A stretch of 64,000 nucleotides of DNA from VAYN01 sp963702075 (lineage in GTDB: Bacteria > Actinomycetota > Thermoleophilia > Solirubrobacterales > 70-9), in contig OY969703.1 of NCBI GenBank assembly GCA_963702075.1, positions 248,001 to 312,000 on the forward strand, written 5' to 3'. Of this stretch, positions 34,174 to 42,149 are shown in pieces (within the stretch, counting starts at the first letter, position 1; every line of letters begins with the position of its first letter). Under the pieces are notes generated by a model, which did not search any database, was not told the origin of the DNA, and saw only the letters and a list, made by a program, of their open reading frames with translations. Made by a program: the position numbers and the translations under genes.

Positions 34174-36855
34174 CTACTTCTTTGCCTGCTTGCCACACGG
34201 CAGCCCGATCCGCGGGTTGGTGTGGCGGGAGCGACCGTTCTGAGCCTGGAGACGCAGTTCGAACCTGGGGTTGGCAGTGCACAAGTTCCTGGAGTTTTCG
34301 ATCAGCCCGCGGCTGCCGCCGAAGAGCTTCATGGTGAAGCTGGTGACGGGGGCGTCGGGGATGCCGAGGAAGCGGGTGCGAACCCTCTGCCTGACGGAGT
34401 CGATGTAGCCGACCAGGATGATGCGGAACTGCCCGCGCAGATCGGCTACGAGGTCGGGAAGTTCCCGTTCGCCGCCGTTGGAGCGGAAGTAGACGTTGCC
34501 GCGCAGCGGCTGGCTGAGCAAGGGAGAGCGGGCCACGACCGTGCCGAGAATCGATTTCGGCGGGCAGGCTTCGGCAGCGAACTGGACCCGGGTGCACGGA
34601 TTGCTGATGTGGGAGTTGTCGATGAACTCGCTCTTCGGCAAGAGGACCGTGGCGCCGGCGCTGTTGGCCTGGTGAGGCTTCTGGCGCAGGGTTGCCTGCA
34701 CCGCCGGATTGCCAGTGCGGTTCATTCCTCCCTTGAACGAGAGCTTCAGCTGCGGGCTATAGGGAAGCTTGGCGCAGCTGGTGGCCTGGAAGCCGTCGGA
34801 GGGTTCGGCTACCTGGCCGTCGACGGCGGTGACCGTGGCGACGGTCTGCTTCGGCCGGCAGCTGGTGGGGTTCAAGGTGAAGTTCGGACGGTCGACGAGA
34901 ACGTGGATCGTCCGATAGGAGACCGGCACTCCTTCCAGGAACTGAGGCAGCGGATCGGTGACCACGCTCGCTTGGGCGGTGTTGGGATCGACACGGATTG
35001 CGGCCCGGTTGACGACCAGGCCGAGGTCGAAGGGGCCTGCCTGCGCCGGCACGACGCTGACGATCGAGTAGGGGCCGCCTTTGTAGGGACCGGCGAGGTA
35101 GGCCGCGGTCGGCGCCTTCCCCGGCTGGGGAATCCACAGCGGCGCTCCGCCCACCCCACTGGCGGCGGTGAGGCTGCCGAGACGGGAGTCGGCTGGACAG
35201 GCGCCGGTCGCCGCGGCGGCATCCGAGCAGAGCGGGACGCCGGCCAGTTTCGCCAGCACCCCCTGGGGGAGGTGGACAGCAATCGTCGCCGGATTCGCTT
35301 CCCCGTCCTGGCGGGTGAGGGTGAAGGCGAAGGGGGCATACTGGCCGCCGACGGGGGAAAGGCTGCCGGCTTGGATCTGGGGGGCGAAGCCGCCCTTACC
35401 GCAGCCGGCCGTGATCTGCATCGGCGTCGACCCCTGCGCCGCCGGACGCCCCGACCAGGGCGCAAACGAGAAGTCCGTCAGATAGGTGCCACAGCCACCC
35501 GGCGTCGAGAGCGGCGCCCTGGGGCCGCCGAAGACGTCCAGCTTGAGGCCGGCGACGGGGACCTGCGGCAGGCCACCGAGGGCTTCGATTCCGTCGAAGA
35601 CCGCGGTCACCTGCCCGGTCAGCGGATTCGGCTCGATCCGCGCCGGCAGCTTCAAGTGCACGCCCTGTTCGTCGGCAACCACCCAGAAACCGAACAGGTG
35701 ACCCGGCTCGGGGGTGCGCTGGTAGACGGAGCCGTGCAGAGTCTGTTCCAGGGCCGGCACTTCGGCTTCGATCGAGCCGATCTTGGCCGCACCCGGACAG
35801 TTCGCTGAGACGTTCTTGCCATAACCGACCTGGTCGGCGCTGCAGGCCTCGAGGCCGTCGGCCGCGGCAGAGTTGATCGCAAAGCCCTGGGGCAGGGTCA
35901 CCCGGGCGCTCTTCAGCGTCGAGGTGGCAAGGCCCTGAGAGCTTTCGTTTTGGGGAACACGGAGCTCGGTATTGACGCCGGTGGGAGCCGCGGCTTCGGG
36001 GTTGGTCGGCACGGTCGTGAAGGCCGGGGCAAAGTCGAGTTTGCCGCAGCCGGTGATCTGGGGGAAGGGGGCGCTCATCGTCAACCACTGGTCGGGCAGC
36101 TGGTAGCTGCGCGCGGCCACCCGTACTTCACGCGTCAGGGAGCAGTCGGTGGGGTTGGAGAGAAAGGGTCCGCCGGGAGTCACCGGGCGGCCGCCTTCGG
36201 GGGTTTCGCCGTTGATCGCCTCTTCAGGGGTGATCCGTTCTTCGTCGTGGACAGAGGCTGATGGCACCCCCCAGATGGTCGAGGTCGCTTCGGAGAGGCC
36301 GCTCGCCGACGGCGCCCCTTCGAGGGTGGCGATGAGGCCGAAGTTGACAGGGTTGACACGGATGTTGATGAAGGCCGGCCAGCCGACGGCGATGAAGCCG
36401 AGACGGGCGACGATATCGGTACCGTGAGGCGGCGCCATGTTGTAGATCGGCTCCTTGAAGGTGCCAGCGACCGGCTGGTTCACCCGCACCAGGGTCGTCC
36501 CCACCTGCGAGTCGAACGGACAGGCGCTGTTTTCGGGTTCGCTCCCGAGCTGTTCCGCGGTGCAACGGGGAATTGCCTGCGGGTTCCCGATCACCCCGGG
36601 CGGCAGTTCGATTTCGATGTCGCGGGCCCTGGCGTAAGGCAGGTTTCCGTTATGGGTAAGCGCGATCGCGATCGTCATGTCGGCGTGGGCGCCGGCCTGA
36701 TTTTCCGGATGACCATTAGCGGTGAGCCTGGCCGAGACCGATTCGAGCGCGAATTTGTCGAATTCTTCAGCGGCCGTCGCCGGGGCGGCCGCGATGCCGA
36801 GGAGAACGAGCGCCGCGGCAGCGATAGAGGTGACCCTGGGCAAGATGGCGCTCAT
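34174..36855 (-). CDS. Large secreted protein with four cysteine-pair modules (893 aa)
   Basis: Signal peptide: SIAAAALVLLGIAAAPATAA. Four modules of about 150-200 residues each open with a strand ending LPxGV or LP(K/Q), followed by a cysteine pair of form C-x(9-14)-CP-x2-S-x-(V/I/L)-G: RCTAEQLGSEPENSACPFDS, ACSADQVG with CPGAAKIG, LCSDAAAATGACPADSRLG, and PCTRVQFAAEACPPKSILG. Between these lie beta-rich segments with VNPVNFGL, IEPNPLTGQ and VDPNTAQ (Asn-Pro turns). The C-terminus ends CGKQAKK. I cannot name the family. The ATG overlaps the stop of the 1150-aa gene (ATGA), so the two are co-translated and probably act together at the surface. Confidence 0.85.
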   Translation of the reverse strand: MSAILPRVTSIAAAALVLLGIAAAPATAAEEFDKFALESVSARLTANGHPENQAGAHADMTIAIALTHNGNLPYARARDIEIELPPGVIGNPQAIPRCTAEQLGSEPENSACPFDSQVGTTLVRVNQPVAGTFKEPIYNMAPPHGTDIVARLGFIAVGWPAFINIRVNPVNFGLIATLEGAPSASGLSEATSTIWGVPSASVHDEERITPEEAINGETPEGGRPVTPGGPFLSNPTDCSLTREVRVAARSYQLPDQWLTMSAPFPQITGCGKLDFAPAFTTVPTNPEAAAPTGVNTELRVPQNESSQGLATSTLKSARVTLPQGFAINSAAADGLEACSADQVGYGKNVSANCPGAAKIGSIEAEVPALEQTLHGSVYQRTPEPGHLFGFWVVADEQGVHLKLPARIEPNPLTGQVTAVFDGIEALGGLPQVPVAGLKLDVFGGPRAPLSTPGGCGTYLTDFSFAPWSGRPAAQGSTPMQITAGCGKGGFAPQIQAGSLSPVGGQYAPFAFTLTRQDGEANPATIAVHLPQGVLAKLAGVPLCSDAAAATGACPADSRLGSLTAASGVGGAPLWIPQPGKAPTAAYLAGPYKGGPYSIVSVVPAQAGPFDLGLVVNRAAIRVDPNTAQASVVTDPLPQFLEGVPVSYRTIHVLVDRPNFTLNPTSCRPKQTVATVTAVDGQVAEPSDGFQATSCAKLPYSPQLKLSFKGGMNRTGNPAVQATLRQKPHQANSAGATVLLPKSEFIDNSHISNPCTRVQFAAEACPPKSILGTVVARSPLLSQPLRGNVYFRSNGGERELPDLVADLRGQFRIILVGYIDSVRQRVRTRFLGIPDAPVTSFTMKLFGGSRGLIENSRNLCTANPRFELRLQAQNGRSRHTNPRIGLPCGKQAKK

Positions 36856-39800
36856 CGGCTGGCCCCCTTCTGCTCGGCGCCGGCTCGGTGGCGACGGTGT
36901 TTAGCGTGCTTGGCGTGATGCTTCTTCTTGACGCAGCGAACCTTGCCGGCCCGCTTCACCTTGCGCTTGTCTTTGCCGCACTTGCGGGTTTTGAAGTTTT
37001 CGCCACTGCCCCGCACAGGGGATTCCCCGCTCGGCAAAGAAGGCGCCGGCGTTAGCTGCGGACGGCAGCCTTCCCCTTCGCAGACGCCCGCCGCCGCTTC
37101 GGGAAAGCCGCCGCCGACCCGGGCGTCGTATATCGATGGAGTTTCGTCCACGTCACTTCCGACCAGCAGGTCGGAGCTGAGGATGAAGACGTCGTCGCCA
37201 CTGCGGCTCACCGCCCACAGGTACTCGTTGCGCCGGCTCTGCGGCGAGGAGATCAGGTAGACGCAGCCCCCCGCCTGCGTACAGCTCCCCACTCCCTGAT
37301 CCTCCCACTCGTAGACGTCCTGGAAACCGTCGCCATCCGATGCCACCAGGGGTTCGCTTGACTCGAAGAAAGCGCGACGGCCGTCGGCACGGAGGTTTTC
37401 CGGCCAGGCCAGCAAGGAGAACAGCTCTGAGCCTTCGCGGCTGCTCGACTGCAGGCTCGCGTCCGATTGCGCCGGCTCCCCAGTCGGGTTGCAGGAGATG
37501 CATTGCAGCTTGTTCCCCGCCGATTCGTAGCGATATATCTCGGCGTGACCCTGAGGGTCATAGGCCGTGAGGGCAGCTCGCGATTTGAACACGAAGACGC
37601 CCCCGTCGGGAGTACTGCGGGCCGGAACTCCGCCGAGGCTGCCTCGGAACGGGGTTATCTGACCGTTGAGCGCGCGCACCCAGAGGCCGAGGCCGTCATC
37701 GGGCTTACCCGGCGCGCTTTCCCCACCTTCTACGTCACGGCTGGTGACCGTGCCGACGAAAGCGATCTGACCTTCCCTCGAGCGATAGAGATTCTGAGCG
37801 CCTGCTTTTGGTTTGGAGCCCTCGGAGTTGGGGCCTGACCCCGCAACCGCGGTTTTGGAGACGAAGTAGGCGGCGGTTCCGTCGTTCGCGACCGTGGCCG
37901 GGATCACTTCGGCGGCGGTATCCGCGAATACGATCACGGAGTTGGTCGCCACGTCGAAAGCCTTGAGGTTGCCTTCCTGGACATAGAAGATGCGGCCGCC
38001 CCCTTCGGCGAGGCCTGCGTATTCGACACCATTGCCGATTTCGTAGGTTTCTTTGTCGTCAAAACGGAGGTAGAGGGTGTTTTTGACCTTAAAGGCAATG
38101 CCCACGCCATCGGGTGAGGCTCCGGCATAAATCGCGTCTTCACCGGCGGCGAAGGGGACGTTGCCCGGTTTCAACGAAACGACATGGGTGATGCCGTCAG
38201 GCGTGCGGTCGTAGACCGCTGCGGTTCCGTCGGGCGCCGCGTCGGGCTCAAGCTGAATCGCGGAATCAGTCGAGGCGAAGGCGCCGGTGTTGAAAACGAT
38301 GTGGCTCCCTCCTTCGCTGAGAAACTCCGCGCCGGATTCGGGATCGTTGCCGAGGCTGCCCTGTCCGACCAGCTCGGAATGGCCATCGGGGTATCGCACG
38401 TAACTGGTGACTTTCCCCAGCACCGCTGAACCTTCCGCCGATGCGAGCCAGAAGGAGTAGCCCTGGTCGGGCGAGGTCGTCCCGGGGGCCAAAGAGACCG
38501 CTTCCGCGGCGGAGGGGCCGGTGTAGGACGTCGACCACCCCGTGGGCGTACGTTCGGCGAGATAGGGATCGCCTTTGAAACCGCCCGCGCCGCCTAGGCC
38601 GGGCAGCGCCCCGCCCCTGACCCGGAAGGGCACTTTGTCCCCCGCCGGGGAGACCTGGCGACTGGTGGAGCCGCCGCCTTCGCCTTCGGCTCCGAGCGGG
38701 GCGTGAGCGTTGGTGTCGGCGGGCGTCACCAGCTCATAGGCGCGACAGTCGGGCAGCATCGCTGACAAGCCAGTGCGAAAGAGGGCATTGGCGCAGGAAC
38801 TCGTTTCGACCGGCAGGCTCGGATAGGTGGCGAAGCTTCCTTCCGCTTCGTCGGAGCCTTCTTCGTTCGTCGCGAGGACGCGGAAACGGTAGTGCGTACC
38901 CGGTGAGAGGCCGCTCGCCCTCGCCGCAGCGTCGGCAGCGAGGTTGCCTGCTGCGAGCGTGCCTCCGCCGGCTGGGATCCATTCGGCCGCCCCTTCGACT
39001 TTGAATTCGAAGGTGTAGGTGGTGGGGAGGTTGTTGGGGACGATCCGCGCCTGCAGTTCGGCTTCGTCTTCGCCGATGTTGGCGGCCGTGGTCGACAACA
39101 CTTCCGGCGGCGCAGCCGTCGATTCGAAAAAGGCAAAGGAGTGGCCGGTGCCTTTGGGGTGGGAGGGGACGTAGAGGTAGCGGCCCTTTCCTTCTTCTTC
39201 GCTCAGCCTTCCGTTGGGACTGCTGAGACCGTTGTCGATGGAGATCTCCATGCCGACTTTTCCCTGGAAGGGGAAGGTGACGGTGGCGAGGTAACTGCCG
39301 TCTTCGTCGAACTTCCACAAGTGGGAGTTTTCGGTGTCATAGATATAGATGTCGTGCGTGCCTTCGTCCACCGCGATCGACATCGAGCTGCCGAACTGTC
39401 CCTCCGGCACCGCCGAGGCTTCGATCGTGCCGATCTCTTCGTATTCGTCGTTCGGTGGGGTACCGACGACGCTTTCCAGATCGAAGATGCCGATCACGGT
39501 CTTGCCGAAATCAGGCCCTTCTTGGACGTAGAGCCTGTGACGGATGCTGTCCACCGCCACCCCGACTCCGGTTCCAGTTCCCTGGGATCCGAGCTTGGTC
39601 GCGCTGACTTCTTCGTTGCCTTCCGCGGCGGAGCTGTACTCGACGACTTCTCCGTTGCGGTGAACGAAGAGGTGGTCTTGCACGCTTCCTTCATTACCGA
39701 TTGCAAGGCCGCGCAAGCCAAAGCTGTTCCTTCCGCTGATGCAATCGAATTCAATGCATCCCGGGCCAACCAACGGAACTGCGGCGGGAGGATCGCAGTA

Positions 39801-40304
39801 ATTGATTTTGCCTTCTGCCGGGCTGTAGGGAGCGCACGGTTCGAAGCGGAGGAGTTCCCCATCTTCTTCGGACCAGGCATAGAGAATGCCCGTGCTGTCG
39901 ACCGCCAAGGACTGAGGGGCGACGATCGCCCCTTTGGGGATCTCCGAGAGAAAGGCGCCCTCGGGGCTGAAGATGTCGATTCTTCCTTCGGTTCCATCTT
40001 CTTTTTTACCGCTGACGCTCACATAGATGTCGCCATGCTCATCGGCCGTGACCGCGCGGGGATCCGCGAACTTGGCGGGTGGGTGGCCGCCGGCCGGAGG
40101 CGTGGTCGGGCAGCCGGGGTCTTCGACGCGATCGAGTTCTTCTGGTTCGCCGCTGCAGCCGCCGATCAGAGACAGGCGCGGGTCGAGCACGCGTTCGCCT
40201 TCAGCCGCCATGGCAGCCGGAGCCGCGAAGGCGGCGAGCGCCAAAAGCACCACGACCATTCCAAGCTGCGGCACCAAACGACTGCCGTTCCGAGACGTGC
40301 TCAT
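36852..40304 (-). CDS. Very large secreted protein: NHL-like propeller, Fn3-like domain, PD40/TolB-like propeller, basic tail (1150 aa)
   Basis: Signal peptide: MVVVLLALAAFAAPAAMAAE. Residues about 75-395 contain NHL-like strands (FADPRAVTADEHGDIYVSVS, QSLAVDSTGILYAW, VGVAVDSIRHRLYVQE). Residues 400-500 resemble fibronectin type III (YTFEFKVEGAAEW, LSPGTHYRFRVLATNEEGSD). A signature block LPDCRAYELVTPADTNAH follows. Residues 560-1060 look like a second propeller with many PDG/GG turns and late cysteine pairs (QCISCNPTG). The last 45 residues are Lys/Arg/His-rich (CGKDKRKVKRAGKVRCVKKK), able to bind anionic wall polymers. It heads the two-gene operon with its own strong promoter. Confidence 0.85.
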   Translation of the reverse strand: MSTSRNGSRLVPQLGMVVVLLALAAFAAPAAMAAEGERVLDPRLSLIGGCSGEPEELDRVEDPGCPTTPPAGGHPPAKFADPRAVTADEHGDIYVSVSGKKEDGTEGRIDIFSPEGAFLSEIPKGAIVAPQSLAVDSTGILYAWSEEDGELLRFEPCAPYSPAEGKINYCDPPAAVPLVGPGCIEFDCISGRNSFGLRGLAIGNEGSVQDHLFVHRNGEVVEYSSAAEGNEEVSATKLGSQGTGTGVGVAVDSIRHRLYVQEGPDFGKTVIGIFDLESVVGTPPNDEYEEIGTIEASAVPEGQFGSSMSIAVDEGTHDIYIYDTENSHLWKFDEDGSYLATVTFPFQGKVGMEISIDNGLSSPNGRLSEEEGKGRYLYVPSHPKGTGHSFAFFESTAAPPEVLSTTAANIGEDEAELQARIVPNNLPTTYTFEFKVEGAAEWIPAGGGTLAAGNLAADAAARASGLSPGTHYRFRVLATNEEGSDEAEGSFATYPSLPVETSSCANALFRTGLSAMLPDCRAYELVTPADTNAHAPLGAEGEGGGSTSRQVSPAGDKVPFRVRGGALPGLGGAGGFKGDPYLAERTPTGWSTSYTGPSAAEAVSLAPGTTSPDQGYSFWLASAEGSAVLGKVTSYVRYPDGHSELVGQGSLGNDPESGAEFLSEGGSHIVFNTGAFASTDSAIQLEPDAAPDGTAAVYDRTPDGITHVVSLKPGNVPFAAGEDAIYAGASPDGVGIAFKVKNTLYLRFDDKETYEIGNGVEYAGLAEGGGRIFYVQEGNLKAFDVATNSVIVFADTAAEVIPATVANDGTAAYFVSKTAVAGSGPNSEGSKPKAGAQNLYRSREGQIAFVGTVTSRDVEGGESAPGKPDDGLGLWVRALNGQITPFRGSLGGVPARSTPDGGVFVFKSRAALTAYDPQGHAEIYRYESAGNKLQCISCNPTGEPAQSDASLQSSSREGSELFSLLAWPENLRADGRRAFFESSEPLVASDGDGFQDVYEWEDQGVGSCTQAGGCVYLISSPQSRRNEYLWAVSRSGDDVFILSSDLLVGSDVDETPSIYDARVGGGFPEAAAGVCEGEGCRPQLTPAPSLPSGESPVRGSGENFKTRKCGKDKRKVKRAGKVRCVKKKHHAKHAKHRRHRAGAEQKGASR

Positions 40305-40340
40305 CTATTTCTCCTCCTGCCTTTGAAGCTCCGGCGATCT

Positions 40341-40370
40341 CCAGCCATTGTCGTACCTGACAACGGCTGG
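40341..40370 (-). promoter_or_regulatory. Hairpin in the leader of the 1150-aa gene
   Basis: CCAGCCATTGTC (40341-40352) and GACAACGGCTGG (40359-40370) pair over 12 bases with one G-U, loop GTACCT. It lies in the untranslated leader between the promoter and the start, and may stabilise the mRNA or control translation. Confidence 0.55.
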
Positions 40371-40389
40371 ACCGGTTCCCTGGCGATTG

Positions 40390-40418
40390 AAGTTAATGAT
40401 CTTGAGGTTTCCTGTCAA
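40390..40418 (-). promoter_or_regulatory. Promoter of the large surface-protein operon
   Basis: Minus strand: TTGACA (plus 40413-40418), 17-base spacer, TAACTT (plus 40390-40395). Transcription would start near 40383, leaving about 80 bases of leader. Confidence 0.75.
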
Positions 40419-40427
40419 GCGGAGGTC

Positions 40428-40464
40428 AAAAAAAGAGCCGCCCCCAACTGTTGGGGGCGGCTCT
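40428..40464 (-). terminator. Intrinsic terminator of four-cysteine gene C
   Basis: A 14-bp perfect stem (40434-40447 with 40451-40464, core GCCGCCCCCAA) with a CTG loop. On the minus strand it is followed by a run of T (plus-strand A at 40428-40434). It sits 28 bases after the stop of gene C. Confidence 0.9.
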
Positions 40465-40491
40465 AAATGCCTAGGTCAGATCAGCGCTTGA

Positions 40492-41067
40492 CTAGCCGGT
40501 GACGCCGAGGCCCGCCGGACTTGTGACGGTGTAGGTTCCGCTCCATTTCGCGGTCCCGATGACGGTGCATGAGAGGACAGCGTTGATGTCGAATTTAGCG
40601 CTACCGGAAGCGACGCCTGTAAGGGTGCCGATATCGGTGCTGCTGGTGGTGCAGGTCAGGGTGCCGAAGAACGAGGGCACTGTGACTTTGGCACCGGTTG
40701 ATTTAACTGTGCCGTTTGTGGTGGTGCCAATCCGTTCAACGGTGAGGCTGCCCGCAGCGTCGACGGTCGGGTTGCCTTCGCTGCAGTTGCTGAACGAGAG
40801 GGTGCTGATCGGACCGCCGACGGTGGTGCCGGTGAAGGGGCTAGAGGTGCTCCCTTTCACGACGGACGTGGTGCATGTGTTGGCGGTAGCGCCGAATGTG
40901 TCGGTCAGAAGCGCGGAACCGCCCGAGGCGATCGTTGCTTCGAGCGAGACTGAGGCGTTTTTCGCTACGCCGCCAACCTCGAGTGTCGTCGCCGAGGCGG
41001 TGCTGGCGAACGCCATCAGGGCCATTGCCGCGACGGCGGCGACCCCGAGGATCTTGCTGAGCTTCAT
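40492..41067 (-). CDS. Secreted four-cysteine domain protein (family copy C)
   Basis: 191 residues: signal peptide MKLSKILGVAAVAAMALMAF ending near STASA, then one domain: TTLEVGGVAKNASVSLEATI, NTCTTSVVKG, SNCSEGNPTVDAAGSL, ERIGTTTNGTVKSTG, TLTCTTSSTDIGTLTG, LSCTVIGTAKWSGTYTV. All four cysteines are present. AAGGAG lies 7 bases before the ATG; the open frame upstream is leader sequence. Its signal peptide, leader and promoter DNA are almost identical to those of copy D, so the two are recent tandem duplicates. It has its own promoter and terminator. Confidence 0.9.
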   Translation of the reverse strand: MKLSKILGVAAVAAMALMAFASTASATTLEVGGVAKNASVSLEATIASGGSALLTDTFGATANTCTTSVVKGSTSSPFTGTTVGGPISTLSFSNCSEGNPTVDAAGSLTVERIGTTTNGTVKSTGAKVTVPSFFGTLTCTTSSTDIGTLTGVASGSAKFDINAVLSCTVIGTAKWSGTYTVTSPAGLGVTG

Positions 41068-41119
41068 TTCTTTCTCCTTGGTATCCGGCAGTGGTCTGCC
41101 TGGTTGTTTCCCGCCGCCA

Positions 41120-41147
41120 TTCCTACCGATTTCCCCAGAACAGTCAA
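41120..41147 (-). promoter_or_regulatory. Promoter of four-cysteine gene C
   Basis: Minus strand: TTGACT (plus 41142-41147), 16-base spacer, TAGGAA(T) (plus 41120-41125). The leader of about 45 bases contains GGCAG-ACCA-CTGCC, a small hairpin also present before gene D. Confidence 0.7.
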
Positions 41148-41283
41148 GGAAGTTGGAGCACCAATGACCATTTGCACGGTGGCGCCGAACCAACTGCGGC
41201 CGAACTACCTGCAAACCAGGCTGAACGGCATTTTGCGGCGCTCTGATCCGCGCAGCGCTCCGGCTCGTGTCACCGCTAGGGAA

Positions 41284-41313
41284 GGAGTCGCCCCCGACGT
41301 CGGGGGCGACTCC
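41284..41313 (-). terminator. Hairpin terminator of four-cysteine gene D
   Basis: A 30-base perfect palindrome (41284-41313, centre CCCGACGTCGGG), 30 bases after the stop of gene D. The following sequence on the minus strand is only mildly T-rich (TTCCCT). Confidence 0.65.
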
Positions 41314-41343
41314 GATTACTTCCCTTGAACCTTCAGCGATTGG

Positions 41344-41922
41344 CTATGCGCCAATGCCAAGCGCGGCGTTCGCGCCTGTGAGGGTGTAGGTCCCGCTCCA
41401 TTTGGCGGTCCCGATGACGGTGCATGAGAGCACGGCGTTGATGTCGAATTTCGCAGAACCAGAAGCGACCCCTGTCAGGGTGCCGACGTCGGTGCCGCTG
41501 GTCGTGCAGGTCAAGGTGCCGAAGAACGAAGGCACTGTGACTTTGGCGCCGGTCGAACGGACTGTGCCGTTTGTGGTGGTGCCAATCCGTTCAACGCTGA
41601 GGGTGCCGGGGAGATCGGTCGTCGGATTTCCTTCGCTGCAGTTGCTGAAATCCAATGTTGTGATCGGACCGCCGATCGTGGTGCCGCTGAAGGGGCTTGA
41701 AGTCTCCCCGCTCACGGTCGACGTGGTACATGTATTGGCGGTAGCGCCGAATGTGTCGGTCAGAAGCGCGGAACCGCCCGAGGCGATCGTCGCTTCGATC
41801 GAGACCGAGGCGTTTTTCGCTGAACCGCCAACCTCGAGTGTCGAGGCCGAGGCGGTGCTGGCGAACGCCATCAGGGCCATTGCCGCGACGGCGGCGACCC
41901 CGAGGATCTTGCTGAGCTTCAT
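41344..41922 (-). CDS. Secreted four-cysteine domain protein (family copy D)
   Basis: 192 residues. The signal peptide is the same as copy C for the first 20 residues; then the domain STLEVGGSAKNASVSIEATI, NTCTTSTVSGETSSPF, SNCSEGNPTTDLPGTL, ERIGTTTNGTVRSTG, LTCTTSGTDVGTLTG, LSCTVIGTAKWSGTYTL and a slightly different end (TGANAALGIGA). The four cysteines are kept. Differences from copy C cluster in the surface-like SG/ET loops and the C-terminus. Own promoter and hairpin terminator. Confidence 0.9.
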   Translation of the reverse strand: MKLSKILGVAAVAAMALMAFASTASASTLEVGGSAKNASVSIEATIASGGSALLTDTFGATANTCTTSTVSGETSSPFSGTTIGGPITTLDFSNCSEGNPTTDLPGTLSVERIGTTTNGTVRSTGAKVTVPSFFGTLTCTTSGTDVGTLTGVASGSAKFDINAVLSCTVIGTAKWSGTYTLTGANAALGIGA

Positions 41923-41974
41923 TTCTTTCTCCTTGGTATCCGGCAGTGGTCTGCCGGGTTGTTTCCCGGCGCCA

Positions 41975-42002
41975 TTCCTAACAACTTCGCCGTACTAGTC
42001 AA
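41975..42002 (-). promoter_or_regulatory. Promoter of four-cysteine gene D
   Basis: Minus strand: TTGACT (plus 41997-42002), 16-base spacer, TAGGAA(T) (plus 41975-41980), the same layout as gene C. The rest of the 41923-42149 gap shows no gene. Confidence 0.7.
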
Positions 42003-42149
42003 GAAAGGTTGGCGTATCCCAAGAAGAAGCTCTGCGTACCGGCATGCGACTACCGGTGAATCGCCCGCAAAAGCCCGTAAGCGAGTTTCTGAAAGGCGCC
42101 GAAGCGCGCGGTACGCGGATCCGCGGGCACGCCCCCGGGCGATTTCGCC

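Noticed and set aside
39141..40466. 441-codon plus-strand frame opposite the 1150-aa gene
   Set aside because: Antisense frame lacking conserved text; the minus frame has signal peptide, propeller strands and promoter.
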